Source: Niallia sp. NCCP-28
GTDB lineage: Bacteria > Bacillota > Bacilli > Bacillales > Cytobacillaceae
DNA: 64,000 nucleotides
Assembly (NCBI RefSeq): GCF_023168165.1
Contig: NZ_BQYJ01000003.1
Span: 124,001-188,000, forward strand
Direction of reading: 5' to 3'
Each line of letters begins with the position of its first letter. Position 1 is the first letter of the stretch. A model generated the notes under the pieces. The model worked only from the letters and a program-made list of their open reading frames with translations. It searched no databases and was not told the DNA's origin. Both the position numbers and the translations under genes were made by a program. This document shows, one piece after another, positions 34,788 to 44,771 of this stretch.

Positions 34788-35212
34788 AAAGAGGTTGGGA
34801 CACAACTAATTAGATAATCTGTAAAGACGAATAATCTCTAACTTTCGCTTTAAAATAAAGGCTAGTTTCGCAATCTTGGTTACTTGTGTTTTTACATATA
34901 GTCAAGTGTAAAAACTAATTCGTTCCATTGCGCTATAGACACTCCCTTTCCGCGGGGAGGAAGCCCGAGCCTCCTCGGCACGCCTGCGGGGTCTCAGCCT
35001 TTCCTTGAGTGTCCTCCGCTCCATTCTACTTCTTTTTTTAAAACCATTTAAAAAAATAGAAAAAATTAATTATTCAGGCTGCGGGTAATAACAACAAACT
35101 TTACTGAAACCGCTCTTTTAAAAAGTTTAAAAACGAACAATTATATGTGGTGATCATATAATTGTTCGTTTTTATTTTCGATTGGAATACTTATGTCCCA
35201 GCCTCTCTTTTT
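34788..35212. repeat. Composite intergenic element between convergent genes
   Basis: Outer inverted repeat AAAGAGGTTGGGACACAA (34788-34805) against TTATGTCCCAGCCTCTCTTT (35191-35210). Inside lies a GC-rich block (34937-35022) bounded by GACACTC/GAGTGTC and containing GGGGAGGAAGCCC and AGCCTCCTCGGC, and a separate terminator at 35127-35178. Elements of this type recur in intergenic regions of Bacillaceae genomes. It separates the kinase from the Bce permease. Confidence 0.65.
35127..35178. terminator. Bidirectional terminator
   Basis: AAAACGAACAATTATATG with its complement CATATAATTGTTCGTTTT, then TATTTTCG; A- and T-runs on both sides suit convergent genes. Confidence 0.75.
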
Positions 35213-37159
35213 TTACAGTGCAGACTTAATCAATTTTTTATAGTACACAACAGACAATACGCCGAAAATCGAATAGAGAATGGTGTATAAAACCATGACA
35301 ATAATCATAGGTGTCCATAATTCGGTGCCGAAGAAAAACCAGCCGGATTGGACGGCAAAATAGCTGTGCAAAAGACCGACCACTAATGGAATGCCAAAAT
35401 TGAATAATTGTTTTCCTTGAATTCCTTTCAGCAGATCGCCTTGGGTAAAGCCAAGTTTTCGCAAAATGGTATAGTTATGCTTTTCCTCTTCTCCTTCGCC
35501 CATTTGTTTAAAATAAAGAATGCATCCGGAAGTAATCAAGAACGTTAATCCTAAAAAGCCGACAATAAACATCGTCAGTCCCATATTTGCCTTGTTGGAA
35601 TCAATCATATCAAACCGGGAAATATTTAAGTCTTTGTCTTGAAAATCTAGATCAGCAAAAAGCGCATTTGCTTTTTTGACTTGGGCATCCTCTTGGATGT
35701 CGATGCCAATATAAAGGGAAGTGGTTCGTTGAATATCCTTCTCTTGGTTTTTCGCCAATTTGGCAAAAACAGTTTCATCGACAATCACTGTCGGCATGCC
35801 GCCGCTTGTGAAAAGATAAGAAACAATTGTCGGTGAATCAAGGCCTAAATAATGAAGGGAAATGGATTCTTTATTTGTTTTTAGCTTCACTTCTCCTGAA
35901 TCCTTTAATGCCATAAATTTTGCCAATGCATCATTATATCCTGTAAAAAGCGTTTCATTTTCTTTCACGTTAACGCCTTTTACATGTTTGTCGCTGACTA
36001 CAGCCAGTGGAGTTGTATTAGGATCAAGATTAAATCCTTCTGGCGTGGACACTAATATTTTGCTGATGTCTACCTCTGCCTGCAGAACTGGTATGATCGT
36101 TTCCTTATAGTCCATATTTTTTTCTGCTAATTTCTCTGCAAACAAGTCTGCATCTTTTGTATTTGTAAAGGAAAAGTTTGCAGGAACACTATCAATCGCT
36201 GTTTTTTCAGCAGAATAGTAGGAAATATAAGAAAGCGCCAATAAACTGATGGCTAAAGCCGAAACGGTTGTAATAATTGTCAGAAGCATTGCGTTTGTTT
36301 TCATGCGGAACATAATGCTGGATAATGACAGCACTTCATTAATCGATAAATAGCCATTTTTCTTTTTGCGGATCAAATTTGCTACAAATGTAATAGAGCC
36401 TTTGTAAAAAAGATATGTTCCAATAATGACAGATGCAAGAATAATAATCATTACGGCAAAGAGTTCATTCATTTCAGAAAAGTCGCCGCCAAATAATTTT
36501 GATGAAAGATAATAGCCGACAGCAATCAAAAGCAAACCGAAAATGCCGAAAATGATTTCCAGTATCGATACTTTTTTTACTTTTTCCTCTGAAGAAGAAG
36601 TAACGCTAAATAGACTTAAAATTGTTTGTCTTTTAATAAATAAATAATTCATCATCATAATAAAGATATAAACAGCGGCAAATACCAATACAGTTTGCAT
36701 CAATGCCTGCCCGGAAAAAGTTAAGGAAGCAACTTGATCGATTCCTGTAATCTTAAACAAAATCAATTTGATCAATTTGGAAACGGCAAAGCCAAGAAAT
36801 GTTCCAATTGCAAGGGAGCCGAAGTACAGCATCATATTTTCAGTGCTGATAATGCGGAAAATTTTCCCTTTTGTCATCCCGATCAGCTGGAATAAGCCAA
36901 TTTCCTTGCTGCGTCGTTTGATAAAAATATTATTGGCATAAAACAAAAAGATGCCGACAATCGCAATCAATAAAATCGAGGCAGTTCGAATGGCGGCACC
37001 GCCTTTGATGGTTCCTTTTGTAGCGTCCATTGCTGGATCGTATTGCAGTGTCACAAACGAAAAATATAAAGCTACACTAAAAATAAGGGCAAATACATAT
37101 AAATAATAGCTTTTGATATTTTTTTTCAAACTGCGGAAAATTAGCTGATTAATGCTCAT
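35213..37159 (-). CDS. BceB-type ABC transporter permease
   Basis: 648 residues, about ten membrane helices with a large extracellular domain between helices 7 and 8 (about residues 310-515), the hallmark of BceB/VraG/YxdM permeases. FtsX-like segments at both ends: [40 protein letters not shown], and [20 protein letters not shown]. With BceA it removes or frees lipid-II-cycle intermediates from cell-wall-active peptides and acts as sensor for the BceS-type kinase. Overlaps the ATPase gene by 11 bp. Confidence 0.92.
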   Translation of the reverse strand: MSINQLIFRSLKKNIKSYYLYVFALIFSVALYFSFVTLQYDPAMDATKGTIKGGAAIRTASILLIAIVGIFLFYANNIFIKRRSKEIGLFQLIGMTKGKIFRIISTENMMLYFGSLAIGTFLGFAVSKLIKLILFKITGIDQVASLTFSGQALMQTVLVFAAVYIFIMMMNYLFIKRQTILSLFSVTSSSEEKVKKVSILEIIFGIFGLLLIAVGYYLSSKLFGGDFSEMNELFAVMIIILASVIIGTYLFYKGSITFVANLIRKKKNGYLSINEVLSLSSIMFRMKTNAMLLTIITTVSALAISLLALSYISYYSAEKTAIDSVPANFSFTNTKDADLFAEKLAEKNMDYKETIIPVLQAEVDISKILVSTPEGFNLDPNTTPLAVVSDKHVKGVNVKENETLFTGYNDALAKFMALKDSGEVKLKTNKESISLHYLGLDSPTIVSYLFTSGGMPTVIVDETVFAKLAKNQEKDIQRTTSLYIGIDIQEDAQVKKANALFADLDFQDKDLNISRFDMIDSNKANMGLTMFIVGFLGLTFLITSGCILYFKQMGEGEEEKHNYTILRKLGFTQGDLLKGIQGKQLFNFGIPLVVGLLHSYFAVQSGWFFFGTELWTPMIIVMVLYTILYSIFGVLSVVYYKKLIKSAL

Positions 37160-37910
37160 GCTGCACCCCGCTTAAAATTCCTTGTGTTTTCATAATATCT
37201 TGGAAAAAATCTTGTCTGGATTGTTCTCCTTTATTTAATTGTGTATAAATTTGGCCATCTTTAATAAATACTACACGGCTTGTGAAGCTTGCCGCAACAG
37301 GATCATGTGTCACCATAATAATGGTAGATTTGCGGTTTTTATTTAAATGGCTTAATTTATTTAATAAATCAGATGCCGATTTTGAATCAAGAGCGCCTGT
37401 CGGCTCATCGGCAAAAATAATGCTTGGTTCATGAATAAATGCTCGGGCAGCAGATGTGCGCTGCTTTTGGCCGCCGGAAATTTCATTTGGATATTTATCC
37501 TTTAACTGTTCAATGCCAAGTTCGCTAGCCAACTCGTTAAATTTTTGTTGGGCCACATTTTTTGCGGTATTGGAAATCGATAATGGCAGCAAAATATTTT
37601 CTTTGACGGTCAATGTATCAAGCAAATTGTATTCTTGAAAGATAAAGCCAAGATTTGTTTTGCGGAAAGCGGCTAATTGTTTTTCTTTCATGTCAGTGAT
37701 TTCATTTCCTTCAATTAAAATCGAACCGCTTGAAGCTTTATCAATCGAAGACAAGACATTCAGCAGGGTGGTTTTTCCCGAACCAGATGCTCCCATAATG
37801 CTGACGAATTCTCCTTTTTGAATGGTCAGGTCAATTCCTTTCAGCACTTCTTGTTTTGTAAATTTATTTCCATAGCTTTTATGGATTTTATTCGCTTGTA
37901 AAATAGTCAT
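37149..37910 (-). CDS. BceA-type ABC transporter ATP-binding protein
   Basis: 253 residues. Walker [11 protein letters not shown]-loop [11 protein letters not shown], signature [15 protein letters not shown], Walker [14 protein letters not shown]-loop MVTHDPVA. It powers the BceB-type permease. I chose the ATG at 37910, which has AAGGAG about 9 nt upstream; the GTG at 37919 sits on that site. The start is preceded by a 95-bp gap from the kinase gene, with a hairpin at its far end. Confidence 0.93.
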   Translation of the reverse strand: MTILQANKIHKSYGNKFTKQEVLKGIDLTIQKGEFVSIMGASGSGKTTLLNVLSSIDKASSGSILIEGNEITDMKEKQLAAFRKTNLGFIFQEYNLLDTLTVKENILLPLSISNTAKNVAQQKFNELASELGIEQLKDKYPNEISGGQKQRTSAARAFIHEPSIIFADEPTGALDSKSASDLLNKLSHLNKNRKSTIIMVTHDPVAASFTSRVVFIKDGQIYTQLNKGEQSRQDFFQDIMKTQGILSGVQHEH

Positions 37911-37991
37911 ATATTCCACACTCCTTTATTGATAGCTTTATTATAAAAAGTTCTGCAGATGTTTTCCTTTCATTTGGCGAACAATTGGAAG

Positions 37992-38019
37992 AGGCATGTG
38001 ACATTTTTGTCACATGCCT
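37992..38019 (-). other. Intra-operon stem-loop between kinase and ATPase genes
   Basis: Perfect 12-bp stem AGGCATGTGACA/TGTCACATGCCT with a 4-nt loop. It includes the last kinase codons. No U-run follows, so it may be a processing or stability element, or a weak terminator separating kinase from transporter expression. Confidence 0.55.
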
Positions 38020-39014
38020 GTAATTTGCACAATATCATTTTTTTTCGGGAAGATGAAAGTGAAGGTAGTTCCTTTGGCGATGGTAGAGGCTGTCTCTAGA
38101 CGGATATGCAGGGCATTTGCAACCTTTTTTGCTAAATAAAGTCCCATGCCTGTAGACTGCTTGTTATGATGATTGGCTGTTGAGGTAAACCCTTTATCAA
38201 AAATCCGCGACAAGTCATGTGCTTCAATTCCTATTCCAAAATCCTTGATTTCAACAACTGTTTGGTCGCCAACCATCATGCTTGTAATGATAATATCGGC
38301 ATGTTCGCTGTATTTCACGGCATTTGATAAAATCTGCCGAAAAACAAACGCCAGCCATTTGCTGTCTGTCAATACAGTAGGAGCTGTTAAGTCAAGCTCA
38401 AAGCCAATTCCCTTTTGCATGCACCATGCTTGCAATGTGCGGATTTCATCAAAAATAATTGCTTCTAAATCTGTTTCTTCCATATATAAATCATTTTGCA
38501 TAAAGGGAATTCTTTTTTGATAAAGCTGCTGGTCCAAAAGCAGGTGGATGCGCATCCACTCATAGGTTAAAGCTGTTTTCAGCTTGTGATCTTCCATTCG
38601 ATCAATAATAAGATGAAGGGCAGTAAGCGGCGTTTTCACTTCATGAATCCAGCTTAACAGCTCATCCTTTTCTTGTTCTACTTGGAGCAAATGATGCTGA
38701 ATTTCTTTTTTTAGCTGTTCCGTCTGCTGCAGAATGCTTTGTTCAATAATTTCTTCAAAAGGACTTTCAGGAAAAGGCAAATTGCTGGTATCCAAATTAT
38801 CCTCCCTGTCGGCAAGGGTTTTGTAAAAGGCTGTTTCCTTTTGGTAACGAACCACCAAAAAAATCACCAAAAAAATGCTGGCCAAAAAACTAATATAGAG
38901 CATGGAAAGCAAGGGAATGGTTTTATCCATGCTTGCAATTAGGAAGTTAAGCGCTTGGAGAAAGAGGATAAATAGAATCCAGCTCCGTTTTTCTTTTAAA
39001 AATTTGATAATCAT
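38010..39014 (-). CDS. BceS-type intramembrane-sensing histidine kinase
   Basis: 334 residues. Two N-terminal membrane helices (about 12-28 and 33-55) with almost no extracellular loop, typical of BceS kinases that are controlled by their ABC transporter. H124 in SWIHEVKTPLTAL, N-box RQILSNAVKYSE, G-boxes DFGIGIEAHDL and GMGLYLAKKVANAL. Start ATG overlaps the regulator's stop (ATGA), so translation is coupled. Confidence 0.92.
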   Translation of the reverse strand: MIIKFLKEKRSWILFILFLQALNFLIASMDKTIPLLSMLYISFLASIFLVIFLVVRYQKETAFYKTLADREDNLDTSNLPFPESPFEEIIEQSILQQTEQLKKEIQHHLLQVEQEKDELLSWIHEVKTPLTALHLIIDRMEDHKLKTALTYEWMRIHLLLDQQLYQKRIPFMQNDLYMEETDLEAIIFDEIRTLQAWCMQKGIGFELDLTAPTVLTDSKWLAFVFRQILSNAVKYSEHADIIITSMMVGDQTVVEIKDFGIGIEAHDLSRIFDKGFTSTANHHNKQSTGMGLYLAKKVANALHIRLETASTIAKGTTFTFIFPKKNDIVQITGM

Positions 39015-39700
39015 CGTTCGACCTCTTCAATCGCCATATATCCTTGGCCTACTTTTGTTTCAATATATTTGCCAAGACCGATTTCATCCAATTTTTTGCG
39101 CAGCCGATTTACATTAACGGTTAGGGTATTATCGCTGATGAAACGTTTGTCATTCCATAAACTGTTGATTAAATGATCTCGTGTGACAATTTTATTTTTG
39201 TGTTCAAGTAATATTTTTAAGATATAGAGTTCATTTTTGGTTAATTCAATGCTGTTGTTTTTGGTTTCCACCGTGTTTTTTTCAAAGTCAATTGTTGCAT
39301 CATACCATGTTTTCAGCTCTGTTTTTTCCACACTATAATTATAGACGCGGCGCAAAATGGCCTGAATTTTGGCGACAAGCACATCAAAGTGAAAAGGCTT
39401 TTGCACAAAATCATCGGCGCCAAGCTGCATCGACATGACCATGTCTGTTGGATGATCTCTAGAAGACAGGAAAATAATCGGCACATTTGAATGGCTGCGA
39501 ATCATTCGGCACCAGTGAAACCCGTCAAACATAGGCAGCTGGATATCGATAATCACTAAATCTGGCTGAACTTCCGAAAATACCTGCATAACAGTGGAAA
39601 AATCTGTAATGCCATATACTTCATAAGACCAAGCAGTTAAGCGCGTTTTTAATTCTTTGTATAATGTTTTATCATCTTCAATTACTAATAGCTTAAACAA
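39011..39700 (-). CDS. BceR-type response regulator
   Basis: 229 residues. Receiver with D9/D10, phospho-acceptor D52 (LVIIDIQLPMFDGF), K in VQKPFHFD; C-terminal winged helix (LTKNELYILKILLEHKNKIV, DNTLTVNVNRLRKKLDEIGL, GYMAIEE). First gene of the regulator-kinase-ATPase-permease module, which usually induces its own transporter upon peptide-antibiotic stress. I chose a TTG at 39700 because it gives the family start (MFKLLVIEDD) and GGTGG lies upstream; a GTG at 39712 is possible. Confidence 0.9.
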   Translation of the reverse strand: MFKLLVIEDDKTLYKELKTRLTAWSYEVYGITDFSTVMQVFSEVQPDLVIIDIQLPMFDGFHWCRMIRSHSNVPIIFLSSRDHPTDMVMSMQLGADDFVQKPFHFDVLVAKIQAILRRVYNYSVEKTELKTWYDATIDFEKNTVETKNNSIELTKNELYILKILLEHKNKIVTRDHLINSLWNDKRFISDNTLTVNVNRLRKKLDEIGLGKYIETKVGQGYMAIEEVER

Positions 39701-39894
39701 TATAACCACCACATTTTTATATTCTTTGTTTAGTGTAGCGAAAATCCTTGGGAGAAGCTAGTCTATTCCGCCTTTTTCTCTATAATTATGAATTTGTTTC
39801 CAATAGAGAAAATTTTTGAAAGATAGATTTTTTATTAGGCGGATTATAGTAGAATAAAAGAATCATGATTCGTTAAAGTAGGGAGATGTTTATT

Positions 39895-41919
39895 GTGAAA
39901 AAGGCAAAGATGTACCTGAATGTTCCTGTTCTTTTTATCATGCTGTTTATTGCTGCGCCAATGATGCCAAAAGCATCTGAAGAGGCAGTGCCATTTGAGC
40001 TGAATACAAGTGCAACAGGAAAACTGGCAACAGAGACAAGTGAAGCGATCTATACATTTACACTCTCAGAAGCTGGAAAAGTAAAGCTTTCGCTGCAAAA
40101 TAATAAAGATTCAGAGTGGCATGCGGAGATTTATGGAAAAGACGTTTATCCAGTGTATGCAGATGTGTATACAAGCACTGGAACAGATGGGGACAAGTCC
40201 CAAACAGAAGTGGGTCTTGCAAAAGGAACATATTATATCAAAATAAAAAGCAAACATATGGGAGCAGAAAACCCTTATTCGATGAAGCTGGAATATACAA
40301 AAAAGAAAAATGTAGAGATAGAAAATAACGACACTTTTGCCGCTGCTGCTTTGCTTCCTTTAGAACAGACGTTTTCTGGAAGCATAAGCAAAGTATTTGA
40401 TGAAGACTACTATAAAGTTATTATTCCAAAAAATGGACAATTAAAACTAAGCGTAAAAACCGATGTTCCACAAGAATGGACTGTTACAATCAGGGATAAG
40501 AATGAAAAGTGGAGAGGAGAATGGGATTTTTCCAAAGTGCCGCAAGAAAATGGCTATCAAACGAATAAAATAGGTTTATCAGAAGGAACATATTATCTTT
40601 CCTTTCAGGGAGAATATGCCCGTATGCCTTATGAGCTGAAAACATCGTTTGCATCCACAGCAGAATATTACGAGGAAGAAACCAATAATTCGCAAACTAG
40701 TGCAACGTCAATGCTGTTAAATAAAGAGTATGTGGGGGATCTTGCTTACCGGCTGGACCGGGACTACTACAAGTTTACATTGCCGGCAGATGGCAAAGTG
40801 ACTTTTTCGTTTAGCCAAAATGCCAATGCCAAATGGAAAGCTTCCATCCTAAATGCAAATGCAACTATTTACAGCGATGACAGCAAAGATAGAAAAAAGG
40901 TGGCATCTGTTCCCACAGGACTTGCCAAAGGCACCTATTATATTTTAGTAGAAGATCCGAAAGGAACTGCCCTAAAGACGCCGTATACTCTAAAAGTTGC
41001 TTTTGAGCCGATGACTAATTATGAAAAAGAAACGCATTATAATTTAATCAGCCAAAATAAAATCGAAATAAACAAGCTGTATAAAGGAACAGTTGGTTTA
41101 AGAGATTCTGTCGATTTATTTCCGTTTACAGTCGAAAAGGATGCCAATATGACCATCAGCCTGCCGGTTGTTCCTGGCACAGACTGGAGAGCTGAAATAA
41201 TTGATGAATCATATCATGTTATCAAAGAAGTAAAATCAACGAAAAAAAATCCGCTGAAGCAGCCAGTTTCGTTTGAGGCGAAATTAAAAAAAGGCAATTA
41301 TTATTGGAAAATATACGATAATAATGAAAAAGATTATTATCCGTATCAATTCAGCATTTCCAAAAAATCGCCAAAGCCAAGCACTGATCAAATAAAGGTG
41401 CTAAACAATAAAGGATCTAAAGACAGCATTGCAGTCAGTAAGCTGAAAAAAGGCGATCACATCGAAATATATAATGCCGAATCAAAAGGCAGTCTGCTCG
41501 CATCTGGCACTGCAAAAGACACAAGCCTTGTGCTCTCTGTCAGCCAGCTCGGCAAAACAGCGGGCAAAATCTATGCAAGCATAACAAAACAAGGAGAAGC
41601 AGAAAGCGACCGCACCGCTATTGGCTTTGCGGGGGAAAAAACAGATGTGCTGAAAACCTCGCAAGTTAAAATAGTAAATAATAAAAAGAAAAATGATACA
41701 ATCACAGTTTCAGGTATTAGCAAGGGGGATGCCGTAAAAGTCTATACTGCTGCCAGCAAAGGAAAATTAATGGCCTCAAAGACTTCAGCCGGCTCCAAAA
41801 CTACTCTTACCGTAAAGCAGCTTGGCACTAAAAAAGGAAAAGTATATGTAGCGATTGCATATCCAGGCATGGTTGAAAGTGATAGAATCGCTGTCATCTA
41901 TGAAGGAGAGAAGCAATAA
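39895..41919 (+). CDS. Large secreted repeat protein with pre-peptidase-like domains
   Basis: 674 residues. Signal peptide (KKAKMYLNVPVLFIMLFIAA, cleavage after MPKA). Four successive beta domains of about 110-120 residues, each with GxI/L...D.DYYKF.(L/I)P..G.(L/V).(L/F)S and L..GTYY(I/L), resembling bacterial pre-peptidase C-terminal (PPC) domains. Two C-terminal repeats of about 80 residues follow (about 508-588 and 595-672; KVLNNKGSKDSIAVSKLKKG, KIVNNKKKNDTITVSGISKG). No protease domain is attached. Probably extracellular or wall-associated; function unknown. Start is GTG with GGGAG upstream. Divergent from the Bce module. Confidence 0.8.
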   Translation: MKKAKMYLNVPVLFIMLFIAAPMMPKASEEAVPFELNTSATGKLATETSEAIYTFTLSEAGKVKLSLQNNKDSEWHAEIYGKDVYPVYADVYTSTGTDGDKSQTEVGLAKGTYYIKIKSKHMGAENPYSMKLEYTKKKNVEIENNDTFAAAALLPLEQTFSGSISKVFDEDYYKVIIPKNGQLKLSVKTDVPQEWTVTIRDKNEKWRGEWDFSKVPQENGYQTNKIGLSEGTYYLSFQGEYARMPYELKTSFASTAEYYEEETNNSQTSATSMLLNKEYVGDLAYRLDRDYYKFTLPADGKVTFSFSQNANAKWKASILNANATIYSDDSKDRKKVASVPTGLAKGTYYILVEDPKGTALKTPYTLKVAFEPMTNYEKETHYNLISQNKIEINKLYKGTVGLRDSVDLFPFTVEKDANMTISLPVVPGTDWRAEIIDESYHVIKEVKSTKKNPLKQPVSFEAKLKKGNYYWKIYDNNEKDYYPYQFSISKKSPKPSTDQIKVLNNKGSKDSIAVSKLKKGDHIEIYNAESKGSLLASGTAKDTSLVLSVSQLGKTAGKIYASITKQGEAESDRTAIGFAGEKTDVLKTSQVKIVNNKKKNDTITVSGISKGDAVKVYTAASKGKLMASKTSAGSKTTLTVKQLGTKKGKVYVAIAYPGMVESDRIAVIYEGEKQ

Positions 41920-41924
41920 AGAGG

Positions 41925-41970
41925 GGCTTGTCCAATAAGTCAATTTTTTGGCTATTGGCTGCCCCTTTTC
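41925..41970 (+). terminator. Intrinsic terminator
   Basis: AGGGGC..CCAATA pairs with TATTGG..GCCCCTTTTC around a T-rich loop. Confidence 0.6.
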
Positions 41971-42287
41971 TCTATTATTCCATTCTTTTGATGGAAGTTT
42001 CAAAAAGGAAGCATAAACGAACAGATGCAATAGAAGATAAAAGGAGTAGAAGTTTTGAATATTTGCAGTGAATAAAGAATCCCAAATAAAAAAATAGAAT
42101 ATTGCCGACTATGCAAATGTCCAAAAAGATTGATAGGAAATGCTGGGACATACCTGGTAATCTATGATTTCCACTATGATAAAGGAGATAACTAAAGACG
42201 GAAATACAGAATAATATTGGCTGGTAGTTATGGATAGGACATGACATGATGAAAAAATTAATGTAATAAATAAGGAGCCGGATAACT
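41971..42287. other. Intergenic stretch
   Basis: An open minus-strand frame at 41975-42247 codes for hydrophobic residues but has no ribosome binding site and ends at the terminator, so I do not call it. Nothing else seen. Confidence 0.3.
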
Positions 42288-43157
42288 ATGCGAACAGAAC
42301 AAGAAATGTTTTCATTGATTCTTGAAGTAGCTAAAAAGGATGAACGGATTCGAGGAGTCGGCTTAACTGGTTCAAGGACTAATCTTAATGCAGCAAAAGA
42401 TCCTTTTCAAGATTTTGATATTGTTTATGTTGTTACAGAAATGCAGTCATTTATAGAGGATAAACATTGGATAGATGTATTTGGGGAAAGAATGATTATG
42501 CAGACGCCGGAGAACATGGAGTTGTTTCCTCCGACGCTAAATGGGAATTTTTCTTATTTGATGCTGTTTACAGATGGCAATCGCATTGATTTGACACTTT
42601 GTCCATTAGAGAAAAAAGATAATTGGAACAGCGGAGATACACTTGCAGTTATTCTATTGGATAAGGACAATATTCTTCCTTCATTGCTTCCAGCTAATGA
42701 CAAAGAATATTGGGTTCAAAAACCTTCAGCGGCAGCCTTTTCAGATTGCTGCAATGAGTTTTGGTGGGTATCAACATATGTTGCAAAAGGATTGTGGAGA
42801 CAAGAGATTTTATATGCATATGATCATTTACATATAGTGCGCAAACAGTTTTTGACTATGCTCGAATGGAAAATTGGCTTTGAAACAAACTTTTCATTAA
42901 GTATTGGAAAAAATTCAAAATTACTTGAGCATTATTTAGATGAGGAAACATGGGGGATTTTAATAAATACCTATCCATTATGTACATACAATCAAATATG
43001 GGATGCATTATTTAAGTTAATGAATGAATTTGAAAAAGTTGCTGTTGATGTGGCAAAAATAATAGATGTTCCTTATTCGATCGAAGAATCAAAAAAAATA
43101 AAAAGATATTGCCGACATGTACAGACACTGCCGAAAGATGGGAAAGAAATATATTAA
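42288..43157 (+). CDS. aadK: Aminoglycoside 6-adenylyltransferase, ANT(6)/AadK type
   Basis: 289 residues, full length. Nucleotidyltransferase core GVGLTGSRTN (28-32 GSRTN) and DFDIVYVVTEM with two metal-binding Asp, then RIDLTLCPLE. The C-terminal helical domain has FWWVSTYVAKGLWRQEILYA and LHIVRKQFLTMLEWKIG. ANT(6) enzymes adenylate streptomycin at the 6 position; chromosomal aadK-type genes occur in Bacillus, often with low resistance. The substrate here is inferred. Start ATG after AAGGAG. Confidence 0.9.
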   Translation: MRTEQEMFSLILEVAKKDERIRGVGLTGSRTNLNAAKDPFQDFDIVYVVTEMQSFIEDKHWIDVFGERMIMQTPENMELFPPTLNGNFSYLMLFTDGNRIDLTLCPLEKKDNWNSGDTLAVILLDKDNILPSLLPANDKEYWVQKPSAAAFSDCCNEFWWVSTYVAKGLWRQEILYAYDHLHIVRKQFLTMLEWKIGFETNFSLSIGKNSKLLEHYLDEETWGILINTYPLCTYNQIWDALFKLMNEFEKVAVDVAKIIDVPYSIEESKKIKRYCRHVQTLPKDGKEIY

Positions 43158-43447
43158 GCGTAATGGCAAAAAAACGAGGTGACGGTTAATAAAGTAGATA
43201 TTATACAATGCAAAAAGAGGAGCTGCTGAAAAAATGAGCGAGCATTATTGCGGAATGATGAAATGTTTCTATAGAAATAAAGTATTATCTGTCGTTTGGA
43301 GCGAAGTTTCCTGATCTCAGAAGAAAGCTATGAGTGGTATAAGGAAAAAATGGTCTTTTAAGAAGTATTTAAACAGTATATCCTAAAATGTTTAAAATAT
43401 CCAAATAGTATAAAACAAAAGAATAGTTTTTCTGATGAGGAGGAACG

Positions 43448-43861
43448 ATGGGAAATATTAAGATAGACGGAAATAAGGAAATAAAAATTATCTGCCCGAT
43501 AGACTGCGGCAATGCTCCTAAAAAGCAAGTATTAAAGGGAGTCTGCATAGCATTTGCTTTAAAAGAAATTACTGGCATATTAGAGGATTTCGCTGATAAT
43601 ATAACTTGGAATCATATCGGTCAAACTAGTATAAGTGGAAAAAAGCAAATTATACAAGCACTAATAAATGACCACATAGATCAGCCAACTGAAATACATA
43701 TAGAGACAATTATTACTCATGGAAATACAGGATGTGTTAATGGTATGGTGTTTATGAAAAATCAACATACCTATGCTTTTTGTCATATTTATCAATTCAC
43801 CAGTGCAGGGAAAAAGGGGAAAATAAAAGAAATAACTTCTTATATCATTAAATCAATATAA
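43448..43861 (+). CDS. NTF2-like (SnoaL-type) protein
   Basis: 137 residues. The cone-shaped NTF2-like fold is suggested by LKGVCIAFALKEITGILEDF, ADNITWNHIGQTSISGKKQI and HIETIITHGNTGCVNGMVFM. Homologs in Bacillus are annotated as nuclear transport factor 2 family proteins with unknown substrate. Start ATG after GAGGAGGA. About 290 bp upstream, to aadK, hold only a short frame (MSEHYCGMMKCFYRNKVLSV at 43234) that may be a gene remnant. Confidence 0.75.
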   Translation: MGNIKIDGNKEIKIICPIDCGNAPKKQVLKGVCIAFALKEITGILEDFADNITWNHIGQTSISGKKQIIQALINDHIDQPTEIHIETIITHGNTGCVNGMVFMKNQHTYAFCHIYQFTSAGKKGKIKEITSYIIKSI

Positions 43862-44002
43862 AAAAGAAAATAGCAAAACTTTCCAATGTTCTATCTCGTC
43901 TAACTATAGAAAAGAAGGTTTATTTTACAAAAAATATTTAATTAATTTTCCTTATTTGGTAAAATAAGGTTTTAGTAAAAGAGGTAGAAAGGAGAAAAAA
44001 GG

Positions 44003-44644
44003 GTGTATAGTAGCTTGATTGTATACATAGGAGTTTGTATTTACATAATTGGAGTCAGTATAAATTTAGTCCTCTCGTATAAAAAGAAACCAATTTATTG
44101 GTTAAAGGAAGCAGTGAAATTTTTGTTTGTAGTGTATATGCTGCTAGTTGTATCTGTAACATTATTTCCTATTTATGTTTATAATATTGGGAGTTTAGAG
44201 GGGCTAAAGTATAGCGTAAATATTATTCCATTGGTTTCTATACTGAAAAGCATCGAACAAATTGGAACAGCTTATGATGGAGATGCTTTATTTATGTCCA
44301 GTCTCATTATCCGCAATGTCGGCGGCAATATTTTGCTTTTTATGCCACTAGGAGTATTGGCGCCGATTATTTGGCGCCAGTATAAAAATCTATCAAGTAT
44401 GTTATTTTTAGGATTGCTATTATCTATTTTTATTGAAGGAATACAGTTTTTCGAAATTTTATCAGGATCCTCTATACGTGCAGTTGATGTGGATGATGTG
44501 ATTTGCAATGTTTTTGGTGCAATGATCGGCTACTTTATATATGCTGGAACTTTTAAATTAGCAAATCGATTGCAGATAACAGCATTGCAAAGGTTAGATA
44601 CAGGGAATCCTATGATAACAGAAGACACGGAAAAATATAGGTGA
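44003..44644 (+). CDS. VanZ-family membrane protein
   Basis: 213 residues, about five membrane segments. VanZ-like motifs: NIIPLVSIL, NVGGNILLFMPLGVLAPI, SIFIEGIQFFEILSGSSIRA, VDVDDVICNVFGAMIGY. VanZ of the vanA cluster gives low teicoplanin resistance; most VanZ-like proteins, as here without van genes, have unknown function at the envelope. Start is GTG with AAAGGAG about 10 nt upstream. Confidence 0.88.
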   Translation: MYSSLIVYIGVCIYIIGVSINLVLSYKKKPIYWLKEAVKFLFVVYMLLVVSVTLFPIYVYNIGSLEGLKYSVNIIPLVSILKSIEQIGTAYDGDALFMSSLIIRNVGGNILLFMPLGVLAPIIWRQYKNLSSMLFLGLLLSIFIEGIQFFEILSGSSIRAVDVDDVICNVFGAMIGYFIYAGTFKLANRLQITALQRLDTGNPMITEDTEKYR

Positions 44645-44771
44645 TAAAACTTTAAAGTTTGTCTACTATATGATAATTTGAAGGGCAGCTTGTTAATAGA
44701 CATGGTTGAAAAAGCAAACTACAATTAGAACATGTATAAAGTAGTCTATTATTTTAAGATAGGAGATAAGA

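Noticed and set aside
41975-42247. Minus-strand 90-residue hydrophobic open frame
   Set aside because: No ribosome binding site and no membrane-family motifs; possible chance frame in AT-rich DNA.
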